Position numbers and translations under genes: made by a program
Part shown: piece by piece, positions 45,413 through 54,580 of the stretch
How positions within the stretch are numbered: position 1 is the stretch's first letter
How the letters are laid out: the number at the start of each line of letters is the position of its first letter
Notes under the pieces: generated by a model
What the model saw: the letters and a program-made list of their open reading frames with translations, nothing else
Told to the model about the DNA's origin: nothing
The model's database searches: none
From: an uncultured Bacteroidia bacterium
GTDB taxonomy: Bacteria > Bacteroidota > Bacteroidia > Bacteroidales > UBA932
Direction: 5' to 3'
DNA: 59,373 nt
NCBI GenBank assembly: GCA_902797435.1
Contig: CADBSV010000033.1
Coordinates: 1-59,373, forward strand

Positions 45413-46678
45413 CTATCTGGCGACAAGCAGTTCGTTCCAGTCGGTAGAATACATCTTGGAGCAATGCTCCCGGCGTATTCCGTCGGCATAGTGGCCCGGA
45501 CGCTGGGTGGCCACGCGAAGCAGGTTCCTGCCCCCGGAATTCACCCTGTCCATTATCTGTGAAATAAGCCTGTCCCTGTGTCTTTCTTCGGGAGTAAGGC
45601 TGTCGAAGAGCGCCCCCTGCACCTCGTCGCACGGTACGATTCCGCTTACCAGAACTCCCGCCCTCTTATAGCCGTAGCCTTCTTTCCATGCCATGTCCAG
45701 AAGGGACAAAGCGGCCCCCACTATCTCGCGCGTGGTGTCGGATGCGGTATCGAGCCTCGTCCTTACAAATGGGTAATACTGCGGCAGGTCGGGACGGAAA
45801 CGGTTGGTGTGCATAAACAGGCCGACTTCCGAAGCCGCCGAACCGTCTTTACGAAGTTTGGCCGCACATATCCCGGCAAAATCGGATATCCGCAGCGACA
45901 GTTCGTCCCTGTCGGTTATCAGGTCGGCGAAAGAACGGGAAGTGCAGATGCTCTGGCGTCTTTCCTCGGTCTCATCCACGATACACGGTATCCCCTGGAG
46001 TTCCTTCCAAGTACGTACACCGGTAATGCTCATATGTTTGTGCACCCACGATTCGGGCTTCTGCACAAAGTCCCAGGCCGTCTTTACGCCGAGTCCCGAA
46101 AGTTTCGGGGCTCCCCTCCACCCTATTCCCCAGACTTCTCCTACAGGAGTGAGCCTGAGGGCTTTCTCCCTCTTTTCCGCAGTGTCGATGACGCAAACTC
46201 CGCGGTATGCGGGATAACGCTTCGCAAAATGGCCGGCCACCTTGCAGAGGGTCTTGGCGGGGGCGATTCCTATGCTGATGGGGATTCCCACCCACTGCCT
46301 TACCCGCTTCACGAGGCCGCGGCAGAGAGGCACCCACTGCTCTTCCGGAATTCCCTCCAGATTGAGGAAGGCCTCGTCTATCGAATAAACCTCCATGTCG
46401 GGAATGGTTTCCCGGAGGATATTCATCACCCTTCGGGACATGTCGCCGTAGAGGGTATAATTGGAGGAACGGGCAGCTACCTTTCCGGATTCGAAGAGGC
46501 CTTTCATCTTGAAAAACGGGGTGCCCATGGCTATATCCATGGCTTTGGACTCATTGCTGCGGGCGACCACGCATCCGTCGTTGTTGCTGAGTACAACCAC
46601 GGGTCTCCCCTCCAGTTCAGGCTGGAAGACCCTTTCGCACGATACAAAGAAATTATTGCAGTCAGCAAGGGCGAACAA
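45413..46678 (-). CDS. umuC: Y-family DNA polymerase V catalytic subunit UmuC
   Basis: About 422 residues. It starts FALADCNNFFVSCERVF (palm, first Asp), with YSIDEAFLNL (catalytic Asp-Glu, about 95-104). A helix-hairpin-helix thumb (VWGIGWRGAPKLSGLGVKT) and the little-finger domain follow. I take the TTG at 46678 as start, because a degenerate -7 box (TTTATTTG, 46706-46713 minus) overlaps the other TTG at 46708. Its partner umuD is 1.4 kb away, beyond pgi. Confidence 0.92.
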   Translation of the reverse strand: MFALADCNNFFVSCERVFQPELEGRPVVVLSNNDGCVVARSNESKAMDIAMGTPFFKMKGLFESGKVAARSSNYTLYGDMSRRVMNILRETIPDMEVYSIDEAFLNLEGIPEEQWVPLCRGLVKRVRQWVGIPISIGIAPAKTLCKVAGHFAKRYPAYRGVCVIDTAEKREKALRLTPVGEVWGIGWRGAPKLSGLGVKTAWDFVQKPESWVHKHMSITGVRTWKELQGIPCIVDETEERRQSICTSRSFADLITDRDELSLRISDFAGICAAKLRKDGSAASEVGLFMHTNRFRPDLPQYYPFVRTRLDTASDTTREIVGAALSLLDMAWKEGYGYKRAGVLVSGIVPCDEVQGALFDSLTPEERHRDRLISQIMDRVNSGGRNLLRVATQRPGHYADGIRREHCSKMYSTDWNELLVAR

Positions 46679-46734
46679 TTGGCAGCAGTTGTTTGAATGT
46701 TGATACAAATAAACGAAGTTTTGGCGAAAATTGC

Positions 46735-46742
46735 TACTTTTG
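46735..46742 (+). promoter_or_regulatory. -7 box for pgi
   Basis: TACTTTTG matches TAnnTTTG, 23 bp before ATG 46766. Confidence 0.55.
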
Positions 46743-46765
46743 CAGACTCAAAAGATTCAAGAACC

Positions 46766-48088
46766 ATGGTTAAAATTTCTCTCGGGGGCTGCAAGCCCTT
46801 TGTCAAACAAGAAGAATATGATTCTTACCTCAATAAGGCGTATGCGGCCTTCGACGAACTGCAGGGCGGCAAAGGAGCCGGCAACGACTTCCTCGGCTGG
46901 CTCACTCTCCCGGAAGACACCCCGGAGAGCCTCGTTGCAGAGTGCGAAGCCGTAAGGGACGACTGGAAGGCACGCGGGGTAAACCTCGTGGTTGTAATAG
47001 GCATCGGAGGGTCCTATCTCGGAGCCCGTTGCGCCATTGAAGCCCTCTCGCATCAGTTCCTCCCCAAGGAAGGTTCTCCCAGGGTCGTATTTGCCGGCAA
47101 CAACCTCAGCGAAGACTATCTTGCCGAACTCATGGACCTCGTGGCGAAATGCAATACCGCCTGCGTGGTAATCAGCAAGAGCGGCACCACGACTGAACCT
47201 GCAGTCGCATTCCGTATCGTAAAGGAGCATATCTACAAGAACTACAAGGACTCCGCAGAACGGATAGTAGCCATCACCGATGCCCGCAAGGGTGCACTCA
47301 AGACGCTCTCCACCCAGGAAGGATACCGCACTTTCGTGGTTCCCGACAATGTGGGAGGCCGCTACAGCGTGCTCACCCCGGTTGGCCTTCTTCCCATAGT
47401 TCTCGCCGGATATGACATCAGGGCCCTGCTCAAGGGCGCAGCCGACGAGCGCAAGGCCCTCACCGTCAAGGGAGAGGACAACGCTGCCATTCAGTATGCA
47501 GCCATGCGCAACCTGCTCTACAGCGGGTTCGGCAAGAAGGTGGAGATCCTCGTCAGTTTCGAACCCCGCCTGCAGTATCTCGGCGAGTGGTGGAAGCAGC
47601 TCTACGGCGAATCCGAAGGCAAGGAAGGCAAGGGCATCTACCCCGCAAGCGTAATCTTCACCACCGACCTCCATTCCATGGGACAGTTCATCCAGGAAGG
47701 CGACCGGGTGATGTTCGAGACCACCGTCAAGGTGGAGAACGCAAAGCGCAACGTTGTCATAGGCAGCGACAGAGAGAACCTCGACCAGCTCAACTATCTG
47801 GCCGGCGAGCACGTTGAGCACTGCAACCGCATGGCCCAGCTCGGAACAAAGCTCGCCCATATTGACGGCGGCGTTCCCCAGATAGAGATAAGCATCGACA
47901 GGGTTGACGAATACAATCTCGGAGCCATTTTCTACTACTTCGAGTTCGCCTGCGGCATTTCCGCTTATCTGCTTGGAATCAATCCTTTCAACCAGCCGGG
48001 CGTGGAAGCCTACAAGAAGAACATGTTCGCCCTGCTTCGCAAACCAGGTTACGAGAAGGAAACAGAGGCCATCCTGAAGAGGATATAA
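46766..48088 (+). CDS. pgi: Glucose-6-phosphate isomerase
   Basis: A 440-residue enzyme interconverting glucose-6-phosphate and fructose-6-phosphate. VIGIGGSYLGARCAIEAL (SIS fold), VVISKSGTTTEPAVAFR, the PGI signature around VTIDLHSMGQFIQEG and NPFNQPGVEAYKK are present. The shorter length suits the bacterial type. ATG 46766 is the family start. It is on the strand opposite to umuC and umuD, with 3 bp to umuD. Confidence 0.96.
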   Translation: MVKISLGGCKPFVKQEEYDSYLNKAYAAFDELQGGKGAGNDFLGWLTLPEDTPESLVAECEAVRDDWKARGVNLVVVIGIGGSYLGARCAIEALSHQFLPKEGSPRVVFAGNNLSEDYLAELMDLVAKCNTACVVISKSGTTTEPAVAFRIVKEHIYKNYKDSAERIVAITDARKGALKTLSTQEGYRTFVVPDNVGGRYSVLTPVGLLPIVLAGYDIRALLKGAADERKALTVKGEDNAAIQYAAMRNLLYSGFGKKVEILVSFEPRLQYLGEWWKQLYGESEGKEGKGIYPASVIFTTDLHSMGQFIQEGDRVMFETTVKVENAKRNVVIGSDRENLDQLNYLAGEHVEHCNRMAQLGTKLAHIDGGVPQIEISIDRVDEYNLGAIFYYFEFACGISAYLLGINPFNQPGVEAYKKNMFALLRKPGYEKETEAILKRI

Positions 48089-48091
48089 GCC

Positions 48092-48505
48092 TTATTTTTC
48101 AAGCTGCTTGATTATCCAGGTAACGATACCCCACACGGAGAATTCGTTGCCTGGATTTATTTTTATCGGTTTGTAGGAGGGGTTCTCGGCAATCAGGGAC
48201 ACGGTGCGCGAAGACGCATTCCCGCCGAAACGCAGCCTCCTCACCAGGAATTCCCCGTCAAGGCAGCACACCGCCACCGCCCCGGAACGGGGATCGAGAG
48301 AACGGTCCACCACCAGCACGTCGCCGTCGGAAATGCCTGCCCCGGTCATGGAGTCTCCCGATACCCTCACGTAGAATGTGGCGTCGGGATGGCGCACAAG
48401 TTCGCGGTTCAGATCTATTCCGCCGGACATGTAATCCTGCGCAGGACTCGGAAAACCGGCGTGCACGGTGGACTGTGCCATTTTGGGTAGTTTATTTTCG
48501 TCCAT
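48092..48505 (-). CDS. umuD: UmuD-like S24 family protein, catalytic Lys replaced by Arg
   Basis: A 137-residue protein. AGFPSPAQDY holds the cleavage site (Ala-Gly here), and VSGDSMTGAGISDGDVLVVD has the nucleophile Ser. In E. coli UmuD the base Lys97 lies in FTVKKL; the matching stretch here is FLVRRL, so the Lys is an Arg. Self-cleavage to the active form may be lost or very slow. I use ATG 48505 (MDENKL), which overlaps the M28-like gene by 14 bp. No LexA-like site is clear upstream. Confidence 0.88.
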   Translation of the reverse strand: MDENKLPKMAQSTVHAGFPSPAQDYMSGGIDLNRELVRHPDATFYVRVSGDSMTGAGISDGDVLVVDRSLDPRSGAVAVCCLDGEFLVRRLRFGGNASSRTVSLIAENPSYKPIKINPGNEFSVWGIVTWIIKQLEK

Positions 48506-49436
48506 ATTCCGAAATGAAGCGGGCAATGAATTCCACCCTGCGGGAGAAGATGTCGTAATCGAGGGTGTCAGGAGTGTCCGATGGTTTATTGGTATTGGCG
48601 GTTATGCCGGAAGTGAACATTATCGAGGGGGTCCCGTCTGCGACAAAAGCAGCCTGCTCCCCTGCCCTGCGGTAAAACAGGTCAGTAAATGCCCTGCTGC
48701 GGTAGTAATCGTAATAAAGATGCAGCTGAAGCCCGGAATTGCAGCGCTGGGCGATTCTGCTCCAGCGGCCGGCTCCAAGGGCCATCAGGTAATCTGGCCA
48801 GTAAGTATCGACAGGAGATATGACCGCCCCGACGATATCGATGTTTACCGCAAGCGCCACCCGCCTTCCCCTCAGCAGCAAGCGAAGGGCTTCGGAACCT
48901 CCCTTTCCGGCATTGTGGGCATCCAGGAAAGCAAAAACGATGTTATCGGAGCCGCGAAGCCGGGAGGCAAGTGAGAGCAGGGCGGCCACTCCCGACGCAT
49001 TGCTGTCCGCACCGGGATAGAGCCTGCCCCCAAGGGTCCCGAGGCCGTCATAGGATGCCATCAGCACAACAAGGGGCCTGTCCTTACGGATAAGTTCGGA
49101 GGCAGAGCAAGGCCCGGGGGCGGCATGAGCCGGAACGGCCAGGATATTATGCCCCGTGCGTACGGAATCCACCCCGAATCCCTGTACCGCGACTTCAAGC
49201 CCCATGGAGGAGAGCCTCCGCATTATGTAGGCAGAGGCCTCGACAAGTCCCCTGCTGCCACATGCACGGCCCCCGCAGAGAGTATCCGAGAGGAACTCCA
49301 CATCAAGGCGGAGAGTGTCGGCGGACACCTTCACCTCTCCCTGACGCAACTGGGGCACGGCCTGGAATCCGGAAGTTTGGAAAGCCGCCGCGAGAAGGGA
49401 AAAAAGGGTGAAAAATATTTTTGCGGATGGCCGCAT
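48492..49436 (-). CDS. M28 peptidase fold protein with degraded zinc site
   Basis: A 314-residue protein with signal peptide (MRPSAKIFFTLFSLLAAAFQ). The M28 frame is present: SDTLCGGRACGSRG, YPGADSNASGVAALLSLA and VNIDIVGAVISP. The first ligand motif, normally H-Y-D, is ASYDGLG, and the acidic pair normally Glu-Glu is FLDAHNAGKGG. Only the Asp of GADSN is clearly kept. It may be a non-catalytic binding protein. Start at ATG 49436. Confidence 0.8.
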   Translation of the reverse strand: MRPSAKIFFTLFSLLAAAFQTSGFQAVPQLRQGEVKVSADTLRLDVEFLSDTLCGGRACGSRGLVEASAYIMRRLSSMGLEVAVQGFGVDSVRTGHNILAVPAHAAPGPCSASELIRKDRPLVVLMASYDGLGTLGGRLYPGADSNASGVAALLSLASRLRGSDNIVFAFLDAHNAGKGGSEALRLLLRGRRVALAVNIDIVGAVISPVDTYWPDYLMALGAGRWSRIAQRCNSGLQLHLYYDYYRSRAFTDLFYRRAGEQAAFVADGTPSIMFTSGITANTNKPSDTPDTLDYDIFSRRVEFIARFISEYGRK

Positions 49437-49453
49437 CAAGGCACAATTAATGT

Positions 49454-49461
49454 TATATTTG
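49454..49461 (+). promoter_or_regulatory. -7 box for the TPR protein gene
   Basis: TATATTTG matches TAnnTTTG, 19 bp before ATG 49481, in the gap between divergent genes. Confidence 0.6.
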
Positions 49462-49480
49462 TATTCTGCAGACAAAAGTA

Positions 49481-51532
49481 ATGAAAAAAACACTCGTCGC
49501 AATACTATTTTTCCTTCTGGCGCTTGCAGGGGCCGTTCCTGCCCACGCACAGTACGACCGCGACGTGTTTTTCCTCAGGGGCCGCACCGCACTCCAGGAC
49601 GGCAAGTACGCTCTCGCCATTGAAAACTTCAACGTCCTTGCCCGGCTCGACACTACTGATTACTGGACCTTCTTCTTCAGGGGCATCGCCAAATACAATC
49701 TCGGCGATATCCGCGGAGCCAGGCAGGACTTCGACCGTTCGGTACGCATCAATCCCGTCTTCACCAACGGCTACCAGTACAGGGGCATCACAAAAACCCG
49801 CCAGGGACTCTACGATTCTGCACTGGAAGACATAGAAAAGGCCATAGAGTTGAGGCCCGGCTTCGCGGGGCTCTACTACAGCCGCGGGCTCACGCATCTG
49901 CTCGCCCGAAACTGCGAAGAGGCTATCGCCGACTTCGACCGTTTCCTGCGCAAGGAGCCTAACAGCTCCACGGTCTATCTCAACAGGGGATCCGCCTACC
50001 TGTTCCTGAAAGATACGACCAGCGCCTTGAAGGACTACGACAAGGCCATCCGCCTCGACCGCTTCGATGCCGAGGGCTACATACGTCGCGGAAATGTTTA
50101 TGCCGCCCAAGGCAAGATGGACGACGCCCTGGGAGACTTCTCCAGTGCCGTTCACATCGACTCCACCAATACTGCAGCCTATTTCAACAGGTCGCTGGTG
50201 TATTTCGAGCTTAAGGATTACAACGCCGCCATGGCCGACATCAACCGGGTGCTCCGCGAAGAACCCGGCAACGCGATGACCCTCTACAACCGCAGTATCC
50301 TCTACGCCCAGATGGGAGACTACGCCAGCGCCCTTGAAGACATGGACAGGGTAATAAACATAAACCCCGGGAACGTACTCGCCATCTTCAACAGGGCATC
50401 CTTCTTTACCGGGATGGGACGCTGGCAGGATGCGCTCGCCGATTACAACAAGGCCATTGAACTCTATCCCGACTTTGCCAAGGCCTACATGAACAGGGCC
50501 TACGTAGAGAACATGCTGGGACTCACGAGGGCGTCCAAGGCAGACTACCAGACCGCCAGGCAGAAAGTTGCCGAATACCACCGAAAGAATGCCTCCGGCG
50601 AGGCTTCGTACGCAGACACCACACGCAAATACAGCTCCCTTGTAAAGTTCGACGCCAATTTCTCAAAGAAGGATTTCAACGATGAACTGCTTCAGCACAG
50701 GGACATTGACATCCGCCTCAAGCCCCTGTACAAATTCCGCCTGGCCGCTTCCGGAGAGGATGTTACGGGAGTGCTCAGCCAGCCCTATGAGAATCCGCTC
50801 ATAGAGCACTTCAAATCCGAGGTCCCGGTAAGGATGGTCGTCTCCAATGCCGATTCCGTCTCAAATCCCCAATTCTCCAGAAGCCTTGGCAGCATACTCT
50901 CCGGAGACAGCTCCACCGGAGCCGGAGATTCGCACCTCGGAGAGTCGGAGATTGCATTCATAAAGGGCATCTACGATGTCCAGAACAGCCAGTTCAGCAG
51001 CGCCCTCCAGCATTTCGACGAGGCGGTCCGCCTCTCTTCGGAAGAAAACGACCCCCGGAAAGACCGCTACGAACGCTTCTACAGAGCCTTCTACTATATG
51101 AACCGCGGGGTCCTCAGGGCCGAGATGATAGATTTCATTGCCAGGATGGAAAGCAGCGTACAGACCCTTACAATGGACGAAAACGGGAATACGCGGGCCC
51201 GTCTCAGCGACAAGGTAGCCCGTACCTACGATTATTCCGAAGCCATCGCCGACATGGAAGCCGCCGCCGAAATCCTTCCGGACATCCCGTATATCTATTT
51301 CAACCTTGGCAACCTTTCCTGCCTGAGCGGACAGATGGTAGGAGCCCTCGGTAATTACGACAAGGCCATAGGGCTTTATCCCAATATGGGAGACGCGTAC
51401 TACAACCGCGCCCTGGTGCTCATCTATCTCAAAGACAAAGAAAAAGGATGCATCGACCTGTCCAGGGCGGGTGAACTGGGCGTCAAGGACGCTTACAGCG
51501 TTATAGGAAAGTATTGTGAAGATGACAATTGA
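49481..51532 (+). CDS. Secreted TPR-repeat protein
   Basis: A 683-residue protein. Signal peptide MKKTLVAILFFLLALAGAVP is followed by about nine consecutive TPR units (about 30-370, for example AYFNRSLVYFELKDYNAAMA), a linker of about 130 residues, and four further units (about 480-670). It is typical of periplasmic or outer-membrane scaffold proteins of Bacteroidetes; partners are unknown. The last 11 bp overlap the MBL-fold gene. Confidence 0.88.
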   Translation: MKKTLVAILFFLLALAGAVPAHAQYDRDVFFLRGRTALQDGKYALAIENFNVLARLDTTDYWTFFFRGIAKYNLGDIRGARQDFDRSVRINPVFTNGYQYRGITKTRQGLYDSALEDIEKAIELRPGFAGLYYSRGLTHLLARNCEEAIADFDRFLRKEPNSSTVYLNRGSAYLFLKDTTSALKDYDKAIRLDRFDAEGYIRRGNVYAAQGKMDDALGDFSSAVHIDSTNTAAYFNRSLVYFELKDYNAAMADINRVLREEPGNAMTLYNRSILYAQMGDYASALEDMDRVININPGNVLAIFNRASFFTGMGRWQDALADYNKAIELYPDFAKAYMNRAYVENMLGLTRASKADYQTARQKVAEYHRKNASGEASYADTTRKYSSLVKFDANFSKKDFNDELLQHRDIDIRLKPLYKFRLAASGEDVTGVLSQPYENPLIEHFKSEVPVRMVVSNADSVSNPQFSRSLGSILSGDSSTGAGDSHLGESEIAFIKGIYDVQNSQFSSALQHFDEAVRLSSEENDPRKDRYERFYRAFYYMNRGVLRAEMIDFIARMESSVQTLTMDENGNTRARLSDKVARTYDYSEAIADMEAAAEILPDIPYIYFNLGNLSCLSGQMVGALGNYDKAIGLYPNMGDAYYNRALVLIYLKDKEKGCIDLSRAGELGVKDAYSVIGKYCEDDN

Positions 51533-52325
51533 CGAAGGGAAGGTGAGGTTCATGAGCTTCTCCAGCGGCAGCAGCGGCAACTGCTACTGCTTCGAGTACA
51601 GCGGCGGCGCAGTCCTGGTAGATGCCGGAGTCAGCATCCGTCACCTCAAGGCCGGCCTGCAGACCTATGGAATATCTCCGGAGCGCATCCGCGGCGTGCT
51701 CATAACCCACGACCACGCAGACCATATACGCAATCTCGGTTCTTTCTGCAAGAAACTCCGCATCCCGGTATGGATGACCTCCGAATTGCGTGCATCGGCT
51801 CCAGTCGGATGGATGACCGGACCTTTCCTCGATCCGGTGGTCAGGATTCTCCCTGCATCGGGAGCGGCGCAAATCATTCCTTCCGAAGTATACGCCACCC
51901 CCTTCATAGTTCCCCATGACGCCACACAGACAGTAGGATACTTAATTGATATTCTCGGGCACAGAATCGTGATTATGACAGATATCGGGGCAATGACGGA
52001 GGAGGCATCAGAATTTGCAAGAAAGGCGTCAACCGTGATTGTAGAGGCCAACTACGACCTTCAGATGCTGCTTGAAGGCCCCTATCCCAAGGCCCTTCAG
52101 GACCGTATCAGGAGCGGACACGGACATCTTTCCAACTCCGAATGCGCTGAGGCAGTCGCAGGTTTTATGCACGAAGGCCTCAGAAACGTCTTTCTCTGCC
52201 ACCTCAGCGCCCACAACAATACTCCGGAAAAAGCCCTCGCGGAAGTCGGAAAGGTGCTCGGAGGCAGCGGGGTCCGGCTTACAGCCCTTCCGCGAACGGA
52301 ATGTTCCCCGTTGTTTGAATTATAA
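51522..52325 (+). CDS. MBL-fold hydrolase, WalJ/YycJ type
   Basis: About 267 residues. FSSGSSGNCYCFEY and the metal site THDHADHIRNLG (HxHxDH) are followed by VPHDATQTVGYLI, MTDIGAMTEEA and CHLSAHNN. The order fits WalJ, a cytosolic metallo-beta-lactamase fold 5'-3' exonuclease-like protein. GTG 51516, ATG 51522 and ATG 51552 are all possible starts; I choose 51522. Confidence 0.88.
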   Translation: MTIDEGKVRFMSFSSGSSGNCYCFEYSGGAVLVDAGVSIRHLKAGLQTYGISPERIRGVLITHDHADHIRNLGSFCKKLRIPVWMTSELRASAPVGWMTGPFLDPVVRILPASGAAQIIPSEVYATPFIVPHDATQTVGYLIDILGHRIVIMTDIGAMTEEASEFARKASTVIVEANYDLQMLLEGPYPKALQDRIRSGHGHLSNSECAEAVAGFMHEGLRNVFLCHLSAHNNTPEKALAEVGKVLGGSGVRLTALPRTECSPLFEL

Positions 52326-52329
52326 TTTC

Positions 52330-52337
52330 TATCTTTG
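52330..52337 (+). promoter_or_regulatory. -7 box for the ABC exporter operon
   Basis: TATCTTTG matches TAnnTTTG and ends 6 bp before ATG 52344, which predicts a leaderless transcript. Confidence 0.6.
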
Positions 52338-52343
52338 CAGAAT

Positions 52344-54176
52344 ATGAAAGGGTTCTTCCGAATGCTCAGGAGGTATCTTCCTCCCTACAGAAAATACGTG
52401 GCCGGTTCGGTTGTGATGAACATCCTCTCGGCCCTTTTCAACATTTTCTCATTCACGCTCATAATACCTATCCTTAACATACTGTTCAAACTGGACAGCA
52501 AGGTTTATGTATTCATCCCCTGGGATTCCGAGCTCGGCTTCAAGGAGAAAGCCATCAACAACGCCTACTGGTTCGTTTCGCAGTACATGCAGCAGCATGG
52601 TGAAATCACCACCCTTCTCATCCTTGCCGGGTTCATGATTTTCATGACCCTGCTAAAGACAAGCTGCTACTTCGGCTCGAGCGCCGTGATGGTTCCGCTG
52701 CGCACCGGGCTCGTCAGGGACATGCGCAGGCAGATTTACGACAAGATCCTCACGCTTCCCATAGGCTTCTTCAGCCAGGAGCGCAAAGGAGACATAATAG
52801 CACGCATGAGCGGCGACGTTTCCGAAGTGGAAAATTCCATCTCCGGAAGCATCGACATGCTAATCAAGAACCCGATACTCATCGTTTTCTACGTAGGGAC
52901 CATGGTTTTCATATCGTGGAAACTGACCCTGTTCGTACTGCTTTTCGCTCCACTTATGATATGGCTCATGGGAGTCATCGGACGTAACCTCAAGAAGCGT
53001 TCGACCGAAGTTCAGAACCTGTGGAGCGACACCATGAGCCAGGTGGAAGAGACCCTCGGGGGCCTGCGCGTCGTAAAGGCATTCGTGGCCGAAAAGAAGA
53101 TGAGCGAACGCTTCGCAGGGGTAACCGGCGCAATGAGACGCAAAAGCTCCAGGGTCAATACAAGGCAGGCCCTCGCACATCCCGTAAGCGAGTTCCTCGG
53201 CACCATACTCATCTGCGTGGTACTCGTATTCGGCGGAACCCTCATCCTCACCGACCACAGCTTCATCGACGCCCCAACCTTCATCTTCTACATGATCATA
53301 CTCTACAGCGTGATCAATCCCATAAAGGATCTCGCAAAGGCCACATACAACATCCCAAAAGGCCTTGCCAGCATGGACCGCATAGACCGTATCCTCGATG
53401 CAAAGAATACGATAGTCGAAGCTCCCGACGCCAAAGAGATTTCCAACTTCTCGGATAGCATCGAATACAAGGGCGTGGGTTTCAGCTACGAAGACGGCCG
53501 CAAGGTGCTCGACGGCATTGACATCACTATCCGCAAGGGACAGAAGATAGCCATCGTAGGAGCCTCCGGAGGTGGGAAATCCACACTGGTTGACCTTCTC
53601 CCCCGCTTTTACGACGTGTGCGAAGGCTCCATCAGCATTGACGGGCAGGACATCCGTTCGCTGAAGATTTCCTCCCTGCGCAGCATCATGGGCAACGTGA
53701 ACCAGGACCCCATCCTCTTCAACGACACCATCTTCAACAACATAGCCTTCGGGGTCGAGGGCGCAACCATGGAAGACGTCGTGGCCGCCGCCAAGATTGC
53801 CAATGCCCACGAGTTCATAATGGAGAAGGAAGAGGGGTACCAGACGGGCATCGGAGACCGCGGCGTAAAACTTTCCGGAGGGCAGCGGCAGCGCCTCAGC
53901 ATTGCAAGGGCTATCCTGCGCAATCCTCCCATACTTATCCTCGACGAGGCTACAGCATCGCTCGACACACAAAGCGAAAAACTGGTACAGGAGGCCCTCG
54001 AAAGGGTGATGAGCAACCGTACCACCATAGCTATCGCACACAGGCTCAGCACCGTGAAGGATGCCGACGAGATAATCGTTATCGACTCCGGGCATATTGT
54101 CGAGAGGGGCACCCACGAAGAGCTCCTTGCCAAAAACGGCTATTACAAGAAACTCAATGACATGCAGGCTCTATGA
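52344..54176 (+). CDS. MsbA-type ABC exporter (fused membrane and ATPase domains)
   Basis: A 610-residue protein. Six membrane helices (about 15-330) precede the ATPase: Walker A GASGGGKST, signature LSGGQRQR, Walker B LILDEATASLD and switch His in AIAHRLS. MsbA relatives flip lipid A or other lipids; the VanZ and amidase genes follow, which suits an envelope role. ATG 52344 is used; TTG 52335 lies inside the -7 box. Confidence 0.93.
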   Translation: MKGFFRMLRRYLPPYRKYVAGSVVMNILSALFNIFSFTLIIPILNILFKLDSKVYVFIPWDSELGFKEKAINNAYWFVSQYMQQHGEITTLLILAGFMIFMTLLKTSCYFGSSAVMVPLRTGLVRDMRRQIYDKILTLPIGFFSQERKGDIIARMSGDVSEVENSISGSIDMLIKNPILIVFYVGTMVFISWKLTLFVLLFAPLMIWLMGVIGRNLKKRSTEVQNLWSDTMSQVEETLGGLRVVKAFVAEKKMSERFAGVTGAMRRKSSRVNTRQALAHPVSEFLGTILICVVLVFGGTLILTDHSFIDAPTFIFYMIILYSVINPIKDLAKATYNIPKGLASMDRIDRILDAKNTIVEAPDAKEISNFSDSIEYKGVGFSYEDGRKVLDGIDITIRKGQKIAIVGASGGGKSTLVDLLPRFYDVCEGSISIDGQDIRSLKISSLRSIMGNVNQDPILFNDTIFNNIAFGVEGATMEDVVAAAKIANAHEFIMEKEEGYQTGIGDRGVKLSGGQRQRLSIARAILRNPPILILDEATASLDTQSEKLVQEALERVMSNRTTIAIAHRLSTVKDADEIIVIDSGHIVERGTHEELLAKNGYYKKLNDMQAL

Positions 54177-54577
54177 TGAGCACCAAGACCATCCTTGCCA
54201 GAATACTGTTCCTCATCTATCTGGCAGCCATTGCGTTCCTCTGCTTCATGCATGTGGACAAGATTCCCGACATCCAGAAGACGATATTCGGGATTCCTAC
54301 GGACAAGATAGCGCATTTCATCATGTTCCTGCCCTTCCCCATATTGACGTACCTTGCCTACGATCATGTCACGAACAAGGCATGGAGCGCAATCCTCTTT
54401 TCCCTTCTGACCTTCCTGGTAGGTGCCGCCATCGCAGCCGGAACCGAATACGTGCAGGGACTGCTTCCCTATCGCAGCCGCGACATCGCCGACCTCAAGG
54501 CCGACCTTCTGGCCTTGTTTATCAGCACTGTTGCCGTTTTTCTCGTGGACATCTTCAACCTCAAAAAAAGGAGCTGA
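54173..54577 (+). CDS. VanZ-like membrane protein
   Basis: A 134-residue protein with four helices. DKIAHFIMFLPFPIL and TEYVQGLLPYRSRDIADLKAD are the VanZ family signatures. Function is unclear; VanZ lowers teicoplanin binding in enterococci. It overlaps the exporter gene by 4 bp and the amidase gene follows by 3 bp. Confidence 0.88.
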   Translation: MMSTKTILARILFLIYLAAIAFLCFMHVDKIPDIQKTIFGIPTDKIAHFIMFLPFPILTYLAYDHVTNKAWSAILFSLLTFLVGAAIAAGTEYVQGLLPYRSRDIADLKADLLALFISTVAVFLVDIFNLKKRS

Positions 54578-54580
54578 AGG

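Noticed and set aside
45578..46696. Rightward open frame of 372 codons
   Set aside because: It is antisense to umuC, which has the SIDE motif and a helix-hairpin-helix.
52860..54116. Leftward open frame of 418 codons
   Set aside because: It is antisense to the MsbA-type exporter; the composition is Val/Gly/Glu-rich shadow sequence without motifs.
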